Shown here piece after piece: positions 6,323-13,500 of a stretch of DNA of 15,353 bases. The position numbers and the translations under genes were made by a program. The notes below the pieces were generated by a model. It did not search any database. It saw only the letters and a list, made by a program, of their open reading frames with translations, and was not told where the DNA came from. Within the stretch, counting starts at the first letter, position 1. Every line of letters begins with the position of its first letter. This DNA comes from DASTGO01 sp035719045 (lineage in GTDB: Bacteria > Actinomycetota > Actinomycetes > Actinomycetales > Kineosporiaceae). The DNA is taken from the NCBI GenBank assembly GCA_035719045.1, contig DASTGO010000433.1, positions 1 to 15,353 on the forward strand. Reading direction: 5' to 3'.

Positions 6323-7519
6323 GTGAGTACCGCGCGCCCGATCATCGAACTCCTGGCCGACGCGCCCCTGGTGGACGGGCACAACGACCTGCTGTGGGAA
6401 CTGCGGGTCCGGCACGGCTACCGGCTCGGCGAGGTCGACCTCGCCGGCGGCGCCCCCGACTTCCACACCGACCTCCCCCGGCTCCGGCAGGGGGGCCTGG
6501 GCGTGCAGTTCTGGTCCCTGTACGTGCCGTCGCACTGGCCGGCCGCCGCGGCCGTCACCGCCACCCTGGAGCAGGCGGACGGCCTGCACGCGCTGCTGGA
6601 GGCACACCCCGATCATCTGGCGGCGGCCCGGACCACCGACGAGGTCACGCAGGTGGTGGCGTCCGGCCGGATCGCCTCCGTGGCGGCGATCGAGGGCGGA
6701 CACTCGATCGGCTGCTCGCTGGGCACGCTACGCGCGATGTACGCCCTCGGGGTCCGGGCGATGACGTTGACGCACAACGACAACACCCCGTGGGCCGACT
6801 CGGCGACGGACCACCCGGCGCACGGCGGCCTGACCCGGTTCGGGCGCGAGGTGGTCCGGGAGATGAACCGGCTGGGGATGCTGGTCGACCTGTCCCATGT
6901 CGCCGCGACCACGATGCACCAGGCGCTCGACGAGGCCGACGCCCCGGTGATCTTCTCCCACTCCGGAGCCCGGGCGGTCTGCTCCCATCCGCGCAACGTC
7001 CCCGACGACGTGCTGCGCCGGCTGCCGGCCAACGGCGGGGTGTGCATGGTGACCTTCGCCGCCGGTTTTGTCGGCGAGGAGGCGGGCCGGGTGTGGCAGG
7101 CCCGGGGGCTGGAGCACCGGCGCCGCGCGGCGTCGCACCCGGACGACCCGGCGGTGGTGGAGCGGGCGATGGCCGACTTCGACAAGGCCCACCCGATGCC
7201 GCGGACCACCATCGCGCAGGTCGCCGACCACGTGGACCACATCCGTGCCGTGGCCGGGATCGACCACCTCGGGATCGGCGGCGACTTCGACGGGGTGCCG
7301 TTCCTGCCGGAGGGGCTGCAGGACGTGTCCGGCTATCCGGCGCTGTTCGAGGAACTGCGCCGCCGCGGGTACGGCGACGACGAACTGCACGCGATCGCCG
7401 GACGCAACCTGCTGCGCGCCTGGCGGGCGGTGGAACAGGCCGCATCCCGGCTGCGGGCGCAGCGGACCCCGTCGTCCGCCAGGATCGAGGACCTGGACGG
7501 GACCCCGTCGCCGAGCTGA
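6323..7519 (+). CDS. Membrane dipeptidase-like metallopeptidase (peptidase family M19)
   Basis: A 398-residue enzyme of the amidohydrolase fold, related to renal dipeptidase; these hydrolyse dipeptides, including some with D-residues, with two zinc ions. Metal ligands are all visible: H20 and D22 in VDGHND, the bridging E124 in AAIEGGHS, H192 in DLSHV and H213 in FSHSGARAV. The catalytic Asp is D321 in GIGGDFDG. TLTHNDNTPWADS (148-160) matches the substrate-binding strand with H151, and R224 follows in SHPRNVPD. There is no signal peptide or lipobox, so the protein should be cytosolic despite the family's name. Length is normal for bacterial members. The last 30 residues are polar and not conserved-looking. 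Physiological substrate unknown; peptide salvage is the usual assumption. It is convergent with the beta-helix gene. Confidence 0.95.
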   Translation: MSTARPIIELLADAPLVDGHNDLLWELRVRHGYRLGEVDLAGGAPDFHTDLPRLRQGGLGVQFWSLYVPSHWPAAAAVTATLEQADGLHALLEAHPDHLAAARTTDEVTQVVASGRIASVAAIEGGHSIGCSLGTLRAMYALGVRAMTLTHNDNTPWADSATDHPAHGGLTRFGREVVREMNRLGMLVDLSHVAATTMHQALDEADAPVIFSHSGARAVCSHPRNVPDDVLRRLPANGGVCMVTFAAGFVGEEAGRVWQARGLEHRRRAASHPDDPAVVERAMADFDKAHPMPRTTIAQVADHVDHIRAVAGIDHLGIGGDFDGVPFLPEGLQDVSGYPALFEELRRRGYGDDELHAIAGRNLLRAWRAVEQAASRLRAQRTPSSARIEDLDGTPSPS

Positions 7520-7541
7520 GAAACGGGTGGCCGCCGCGGGA

Positions 7542-7589
7542 GCAGGACGGCGCACCGCAGCCGGTGTCCCGGACGGTGCGCCGCCCTGC
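7542..7589. terminator. Hairpin terminator between convergent genes
   Basis: Arms 7542-7557 and 7574-7589 form 15 base pairs with a single A-C mismatch (7547/7584) around a 16-nt loop that itself contains CCGG repeats. The core is GGCGCACCG pairing with CGGTGCGCC. It lies midway in the 93-nt gap between two convergent stop codons, so it could serve both genes. There is no T-tract, as is common for actinobacterial hairpin terminators. Confidence 0.7.
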
Positions 7590-7612
7590 CCACGCGGGTC
7601 AGGGGGCCGGGA

Positions 7613-9517
7613 TCAGGGGAAGCTGACCACGAAGCTCGGAACACCGGGCGCCGCGGAGGTGACCGGGGCGCCGGTGTCGTTGACGACGTGGTCGATCGTC
7701 CCGGCATTGAGCTCGACCGTGAGCAGGTCGTGCAGCTTCACCCCCGGCGTGACCGGGACCTCGAAGCCGTGCGAGGCGTGCACGCTGGGGTCGCCCGGCG
7801 TGTAAATGTAGCTGCCCCCACCCCAGACCTCGTGGGTGCGGACCCGGTCACCCACCTTGTACGCCGCCCAGCCGAGCAACCCGTCATGTTGCCAGGCGGC
7901 CTGGTTCGGCGCGTCGTAGGGCAGCTCGTTCTGGAACATCACGGTCCGGCCCCGTTCGCCGTCCCAGATGACGTTGTACTTCTGGTAGTGCTCCACGAAC
8001 AGGCCGGTGGCGGTGACGTCGTCGCCGTGCACCGCGACGCCGGTGGCGGCCGGGTTGACCGCCCAGCCGACCCCGTTGCCGTGGTCGGCACGCCAGGCCC
8101 AGATGTCGTCGAGGATGACGTGGTCGGCGTTGACCTCAAGGCTCAGCCGGGCCTTGCCGGCATGCGGGCCACCGATCCGGAAGAAGACGTCCTGCACCGC
8201 GGTGGGCACGGCGGGGGACCGCCCGGCCCGGTCGCCGTGACCGTGGGCGTGGGAGCCGATCCGCAGCAGCGCCGGGGACTCCACCGTGCCCGCGTCCACC
8301 ATGAAGCCCGCGAGGTCGCTGCCGACGGCGTCGTCCCCGACCTCCACCGGGACCACCCCGCCGACCGGGGTCAGCGTGGCCATCCCGAGGCCGAGCACCA
8401 CGGTGCCGGGCCGCTCCACGTGCAGGGTCCGGTCGACTCTGTACAGGCCGGGGGTCAGCAGCAGGTGCTTGCCGTGGTCGAGCTGCTCGGCGAGCTTCTT
8501 CGCGGAGTCGGAGGGGGACGCCACGTAGAACTGCGACAGCGGGACGGAGCGGCCGGGCGTGGGGCCGTTCGCCCAGGTGGTCCCACGGGACCCGGTCCGC
8601 GCGGCGGGGACGAACACCGCCCACTTGCCGTCCGCACCGAGGTACAGGTACGGCTTCTCGCGGCTGACCGGGTCGGTGTCCAGGGTGGTGTACCGGTTGG
8701 TGCCCGGGAAGTCCTGCGCCGGAGCCCCCTGCACCCCGGCGAACACCTGGTTCCACACCCCGTTCGACCAGCCGCCGACCGAGGAGTCGCGCACCAGGAA
8801 CTGCTGCTGGGACCCGTTGACGACGGACTGGGTCTGCGAATCGGCGATGAAACCGCCGCTGGCGTACTGCGGACCGGCGGTGCAGTAGTCCATCAGGGTC
8901 AGGGTGCCGCCGGTGATCTTCACCCGACGCATCGGGGCCGCCTGGGAGACCGCCCAGAACTCCCCGGACGCCCGGCAGCCGTCCGCGCCGGTGACGTTGA
9001 TGGTGAGGTTGGACAGTGACCGCCAGAAGTTGTTCAGCGCGATGCAGTTGCCGGCGGTCAGGCAGCGGTTGTAGACGTCGACGTGGCCGTTGATCGTCAC
9101 GTCCGTCGGGTTCACGCCGAGGCCCGCGACCTCGGTGTAGTACCCGACCTGGAACACCAGCGGCTGGCTGGCGGAGCCGTAGGTACCCGGCTTGAACAGC
9201 AGCGCGTACCGGTGGCTGCCCATCTCGTCGTCGACCTGCTGGGCGGCGATCGCGTCCACCGTGGCCTGGATCTGGCTGGTCGGCATGCTCGGGTCGAAGA
9301 CGATCCCGTTCGACCCGAGCTGTGGGGTGGTCGGGGCGGCGGCGATCGGGTCGGCCGGGGCGGGGGCCGCCGAGGCGGACAGCGCGCCGGGGCCGGCGAC
9401 AGCCCCGGCGACGGCAAGGGCGGCCGCCATCCCGAGACCGGCCCACCGGCGGGTGCCGGTCCTGGCGGTCGGGGGGCGGGACGGGCAGGCAGGGTCCGGT
9501 GCGGGAGCTGGGAACAT
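7613..9517 (-). CDS. Secreted right-handed beta-helix protein (family often labelled adenylyl cyclase or F5/8 type)
   Basis: A 634-residue exported protein. The start is ATG 9517, preceded by GGAGGT with 5 nt spacing; a longer reading frame to 9730 crosses the promoter and is rejected. Residues 22-50 form the signal peptide: TRR, a long Ala/Gly/Leu core, and ALSASA before APAP; the twin Arg leaves Tat export possible. Two beta-helix entry motifs are seen, LLFKPGTY near residue 108 and LLLTPGLY in the middle, each followed by a GLG turn, which suggests a double beta-helix as in GH55 glucanases. I recognise segments such as SQAAPMRRVKITGG, NGSQQQFLVRDS, WAWRADHGNGVGW and LFVEHYQKYNVIW as conserved in actinobacterial proteins misannotated as adenylyl cyclase. 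Four Cys in the first half could form disulfides. Nothing cyclase-like is visible. Glycan hydrolysis is inferred from fold, secretion and operators; the catalytic residues are not assigned. Confidence 0.9.
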   Translation of the reverse strand: MFPAPAPDPACPSRPPTARTGTRRWAGLGMAAALAVAGAVAGPGALSASAAPAPADPIAAAPTTPQLGSNGIVFDPSMPTSQIQATVDAIAAQQVDDEMGSHRYALLFKPGTYGSASQPLVFQVGYYTEVAGLGVNPTDVTINGHVDVYNRCLTAGNCIALNNFWRSLSNLTINVTGADGCRASGEFWAVSQAAPMRRVKITGGTLTLMDYCTAGPQYASGGFIADSQTQSVVNGSQQQFLVRDSSVGGWSNGVWNQVFAGVQGAPAQDFPGTNRYTTLDTDPVSREKPYLYLGADGKWAVFVPAARTGSRGTTWANGPTPGRSVPLSQFYVASPSDSAKKLAEQLDHGKHLLLTPGLYRVDRTLHVERPGTVVLGLGMATLTPVGGVVPVEVGDDAVGSDLAGFMVDAGTVESPALLRIGSHAHGHGDRAGRSPAVPTAVQDVFFRIGGPHAGKARLSLEVNADHVILDDIWAWRADHGNGVGWAVNPAATGVAVHGDDVTATGLFVEHYQKYNVIWDGERGRTVMFQNELPYDAPNQAAWQHDGLLGWAAYKVGDRVRTHEVWGGGSYIYTPGDPSVHASHGFEVPVTPGVKLHDLLTVELNAGTIDHVVNDTGAPVTSAAPGVPSFVVSFP

Positions 9518-9600
9518 GACCGACCTCCAGGACGGCGTTCGACGTCGAACGGCGCGGACGAGAGCGCCCCGGATGACGGCAAAAGCCTTGCCCACCGGTG

Positions 9601-9614
9601 AGAAAGCGCTCTCT
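9601..9614 (-). promoter_or_regulatory. LacI-family-like operator at the start of the beta-helix transcript
   Basis: AGAAAGCGCTCTCT is a 14-bp palindrome with one mismatched pair and the central CG typical of LacI/GalR-family operators. It lies about 2-16 nt downstream of the predicted start site (near 9616), a classic position for repression by roadblock or promoter occlusion. Confidence 0.55.
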
Positions 9615-9622
9615 TCGCGGGC

Positions 9623-9652
9623 AAGATAGCCGCCGCCGGACCATCGCCACAA
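9623..9652 (-). promoter_or_regulatory. Promoter of the beta-helix gene
   Basis: On the minus strand TTGTGG (9652-9647) is followed after 18 nt by TATCTT (9628-9623), a strong -10 and a fair -35 for the housekeeping sigma factor. The start site would be near 9616 and the leader about 100 nt. Both LacI-like palindromes flank it. Confidence 0.65.
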
Positions 9653-9670
9653 GACAGGCAGAGCGACTTT

Positions 9671-9684
9671 CGGAAACGTTTCCG
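9671..9684 (-). promoter_or_regulatory. Upstream LacI-family-like operator, perfect palindrome
   Basis: CGGAAACGTTTCCG is a perfect 14-bp inverted repeat with central CG, a sequence class bound by LacI/GalR-type sugar regulators. Its centre is 70 bp from that of the downstream palindrome, and it lies about 19 bp upstream of the -35 hexamer, so the pair could support looping or separate regulators. No LacI-type regulator gene is in the window. Confidence 0.6.
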
Positions 9685-9735
9685 ATCCGGCCGTCCCCAA
9701 CACCTTCCGGGAGCCGGAGCGTGTATCCACCGTGA

Positions 9736-9876
9736 ACGCAGCTGTCCTTCACCGTCGACGGGCTGCCCGCGGACCAGGCGATCGCCGTCGCCCGCAGCCT
9801 GGTCCACGTCGCTCCGGACGATCCCCGGCTGGCGAGGGCGGGCCGGGTGGGGACGCCGTCCGCCGTACAGCCCTGA
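9736..9876 (+). pseudogene. Probable C-terminal remnant of a decayed gene
   Basis: After an in-frame TGA at 9733, codons for TQLSFTVDGLPADQAIAVA and then RSLVHVAPDDPRL run to a TGA at 9874. The short segment reads like a real protein C-terminus: an extended strand, a GLPADQA turn and a helix. I associate the pattern (TV-GLPAD-A-AVA-SL) with tails of actinobacterial anti-sigma or lipoprotein-like proteins, but cannot name it. No start codon with a ribosome binding site precedes it, and the upstream sequence in that frame is not protein-like. It lies between the beta-helix promoter and the CHAT operon terminator in an otherwise empty 475-nt gap. A chance open frame is the alternative. Confidence 0.4.
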
Positions 9877-9923
9877 TCGACCGCCGCCCGGAATGCGGCC
9901 AGCGCGTGGACCGGTGGTCGCGA

Positions 9924-9966
9924 AACGCCGACCGCCCCCACGGTCGAGCCGCAGGGGCCGGTCGGC
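9924..9966 (-). terminator. Terminator of the CHAT/STAND operon
   Basis: Reading the minus strand, GCCGACCG (9966-9959) pairs perfectly with CGGTCGGC (9934-9927), extended inward by CCCC/GGGG across a one-nt bulge. The stem is followed by GTTTCG, a short T-run. It begins 26 nt after the stop of the 174-residue gene. It is a good rho-independent terminator by the standards of this GC content. Confidence 0.6.
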
Positions 9967-9992
9967 TTGGTGTTGCCCGGGTCGGGGCGGGG

Positions 9993-10517
9993 TCAGTTGG
10001 GGGTGGTGTAGGCGGCGATCAGCCTGGCCAGCAGCCGACCCAGGGCGGAGTCGCTCATAGCCCTCTTGTGGACCTTGAACGTCCACTTCCCGGTCGCGCC
10101 ACGCTGGACCAGCACCTCAGTCTGCAGAGCCAGCACCACCAGGGCACCCAGCCCGACGGTGAGGGGCTCGATCCGCGACCCCACCGCGGTCCCCTGCTGT
10201 TGCAGGGCGATGGCCCGCTCGATCACCGCCACCGTCCCGGGCCGGGTCGCGGCCAGGTAGGCCAGGGTGTCCCGGGCCAGCGCCCCCGCCGACACCGCAC
10301 CCGCCCCGCCCACCTCACCCGGCTCGACACCCGGGAACTGGATCGGGATGCCGGTGTCCGCGTCGACGACCGTGCCCTCGGTCAGCGCCTGCGCCAGGTG
10401 CGCGTCCAGCTCCTGCACGCGCAGCGGGTCCGGCAGCCGGCGGTCGTGGTCCAGGACCAGCGCCAGCACCCCGACCGCCTGCTCATCGCCCAACGACGCC
10501 CACGGCTCAGCACTCAC
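9993..10517 (-). CDS. 174-residue partner of the CHAT-STAND-TPR protein, unknown function
   Basis: The GTG start at 10517 overlaps the TGA of the upstream CHAT gene (GTGA, 4 nt), and GGAGGAAGGG lies 8-18 nt before it, so translation is probably coupled and the two products made together. Residues 1-50 are acidic and helical; 76-100 form another helix. A hydrophobic stretch at about 115-137 (PLTVGLGALVVLALQTEVLV) could be a membrane-inserting helix or a buried one. The end is basic and patterned, WTFKVHKRAMSDSALGRLLARL. I have an impression of similar short proteins next to actinobacterial NTPase effectors with the same W-x-F ... K-x-x-SDS-x-x-G-x-L tail, but no family name I can vouch for. 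It could be the protease substrate, an adaptor or the toxic effector. No catalytic motif is visible. Confidence 0.88.
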   Translation of the reverse strand: MSAEPWASLGDEQAVGVLALVLDHDRRLPDPLRVQELDAHLAQALTEGTVVDADTGIPIQFPGVEPGEVGGAGAVSAGALARDTLAYLAATRPGTVAVIERAIALQQQGTAVGSRIEPLTVGLGALVVLALQTEVLVQRGATGKWTFKVHKRAMSDSALGRLLARLIAAYTTPN

Positions 10518-13500
10518 GGCACGATCCCTTCCTCCGGCGGATTCTCCGACTGACCTGCCACCCGCTCCTGGCCCTGGGACTCGGGCAGGCTGACGTCCCG
10601 CCCCTCCCGGTCGCCTCCCGCGGCGCTGCCCGCACCGGCCTCGTGCGCACTGACACCGGCCTCGGCGCCGGCTGCTCCGGCCGCCGACCCGTCGCCACCA
10701 TCGGCGGTGGCCAGCGCGGCCAGGAGCCCGGTGATCAGCGGGTGTAGTGCGGGGTCCAGGCCCGCGGTCAGGGCAGCGGGGTCGCGTTCCCCGCCGATGA
10801 CGGACCGCACCGCAGCTGCCACCCCCGCAGACTGCGGGTCGGCGGCCATCGTGTCCAGCACCGGCGTCAGGGCTGCGGCCGCATCGGCGTCCCCACCGGC
10901 CGCAGCCGCCACCGCGGCCACGAACCCCGCCATCGGCTCTTCCTCACCCTGGTCACCGCCGTCGCTGCCGTCACCGGCCGCGGACCACAGGGTGGGGTCG
11001 ATGGGATCGCTGCCCTCCAGCGCGGCCAGTGCCCGGGCCAGGATCGCCGTGTCGATGGCGTCCAGGCCCTCCCCCAGGGCGACCCGGTCGCGTTCCCCCG
11101 CCCGCACCCGCCCCAACGCCCCCGCCAGCGCAGCCCAGTCCTGCGTACCCGCGAAGTGGTCCAACGCCTGGTCCAGGAATGCCCCCGCCGCCGCCCGGAC
11201 ATCGCCGTCCGGGACGGCATCCGGGTTCGAGGCGGCCACCAGCGCGGAGATGACCGGCCCCCACACCCGCAGGTAACGGTCCAGGTCCAGGGCCTGGTCG
11301 GGGGGCATCTCGCGCGCGAGGGCGAGGACGGCGTCCATGGCCGCCTGCCCATCCGACACCCGGCGCGGCAACCGCCCCACCAGGGCGGCCAGGTCCACCC
11401 CCTCCACCCGGCCCACCAGCTCACACACCTGGGTGAACGAGGCGGGCGGGGGCGGGGCATCTGACAGGGCGGCCAGCTGGGCCAGTCCCTGTACCCGGCT
11501 GGCCAGTCTCCCGCTACCACTCAGGTAGGCGATGACCGCGGCGGCGATGCGGTGCGCCCACACTTCCTCCCACCGCCCACCCACCTGGCGGTCGAGGTAG
11601 TTGGCCAGGTTGTGGTGGCTGACCCCGACCGTCTCCGCACCACCCGTGGCGTACTTCAGGCGCAGAGCGTCGTGTTCGAGGGAAATCGCCGCCGACCCAT
11701 GCCCGAGCTCGTCCTCGATATCGGCCAACGCGGACACGGTCTTGCCCAGGTTCGGGATGTCGTGGTGGGCCTGGAACACCTGCCGGCACCACAGCAGCAG
11801 GGCCCGCGCCTCACCCAACCGTCCCAGGACCTGCAGCGGCCCGTAGTCGTTTGCCGCACTGAAGGCCTGTTCCCGCTCATCGGCACCCCTGGCACGTAGG
11901 GAGGCCAACTGTTCAGCGTTGAGGTCGAGGGCCAGCTGCCAGTCCTCCAGGTCGCTGGCGGCCGTACGGCCGATGTCGAGGAGAGTTTCGCGGACATTCC
12001 ACGGGTTGGCTGTTTCGGGCTGGTCGGATTCCTCTGGCAGATCGGTCATGGTGGCGCGCAGGGCTTGGACAGTGTCCAGGACCTGCCGGGGCTGCCCCTG
12101 CGCCAGTTGGATCTGCAGCCGCCGGTTCTGAACGCCAAGTTGGGTCCAGGGGCCGTGCCCAGCCCGGCGGGTGTGCTCGCCCATCCGGTCGGCCAGGGTC
12201 AGGGCCTCCTCCAGCCGCCCCGCATCCCGATACAGGTAGAACAGATCTCCCGCGATGACTGCGGCGCCCGCGTGATTGTCGTGGCGCTCAGCGAGGTCGA
12301 GCAGCCGCTGCAACTCCGCGGCAGCGTCGGCGGACCGCACCCGCCGCAGGGCCCTGGCGTGGATGTGGCCGCAGTCCAGTTCCTGGTCGGTGCCGGCGGT
12401 GGCCTGCGCGGCGAGGTGGAGGTGGGGCAGCAGGGCGGCTGCGGTGTCGGGGGAGGTGTCCCGGACCAGCACTTCGCCGAGGGCCTCGGTGAGGTGTGCC
12501 CAGTCGCGCTGGCGGGCCAGGTAGGGGGCGGCGGAACGGCCGGCCCACAGGATCAAGGGGCCCATCCCTTCGGCCTCGTGCTCCAGCCCGTAGGAGAGGG
12601 CGGCCTGCCAGAACCCGGCCGCGTTGGTGTCGATCACGGCCGCGGTGTCGGTGGGGGTGTGGGTGCGGGTGGACTCGGCGACCCCGGGGTGGATCCGGTA
12701 GCTGGCCGACTCGCCGGTGTCGGGGTCGGTCTCGGCCGCGACCAGCGCCTGCCCCACCAACGGCGCCAGCACCGCGGGCAGGTCGGGGGCCGGTTCGGGG
12801 TGGCCGAGCCCGGTCCACACGCGCGGCCAGATGCCGTTGAGGACGAAGGGGGTGCGATCGTCGTCCTCCAACCCGGCCAGCACCGCGAGCAGGGTGGCGC
12901 AGGCCTCGGGCAGGTGGCCGGAGGTGGTGCGGGTCCAGGTGTCCAGCACCCGGTAGTAGTCCTCATCGGAGGCCGCCGGCTCACCGGTGTCCAGGAAGTC
13001 GTGCAGCCGGACCCCCTGGGTGAGCCAGGTCCGGTCCACCCCGTCCAGATGAGTAGCGAGGGTGACCGGGGCGGCGGCCTGCCCGTCGGCCAGCTCGATC
13101 AGCTTCGGATGCCCCTGCACCACCGCCAGCACCCGCGCCGCCAACCCCCGGCCATGGGCCGGGTCCAACCGGCCCTCGTCCGGGGTGTCGATGAGGGCCT
13201 TCAGGTGCGGCCACTCCCGGGCCAGCAACACCGACTCCTGCAACGACAGCGCATGCACCGCCTCCACCAGAAACCCCGCAGGCAGGGAAGCGGGACGGGT
13301 CCGGGAGGTCAGCACCAGCCGCGACAACCCCCGCGGCACCGCCAGCGCGTCGATCAGCAGCCCCCACCGCTCATCCCGCCACCCACCACCACTGGTCAGC
13401 AGGAACTCGAGGTTGTCCAGCACTATCAGCACCCGGTTGGTCTCCAGGAACTGGGTCAACGTCGGCAGGAACGCCCGCAGCGCGGGCACGTCGTCGGCCA

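Noticed and set aside
7613..9517. Adenylyl cyclase annotation for the beta-helix protein
   Set aside because: No cyclase catalytic motifs are present, and a signal peptide and beta-helix repeats contradict a cytosolic nucleotide cyclase.
9518..9730. Longer N-terminus for the beta-helix protein starting at 9730
   Set aside because: It would bury the signal peptide 70 residues in, translate through the promoter and operators, and ignore the GGAGGT ribosome site before 9517.
8136..9941. 601-codon minus-strand open frame overlapping the beta-helix gene and its promoter
   Set aside because: Different frame from the beta-helix protein, Arg/Pro-rich, and it crosses the promoter and operators.
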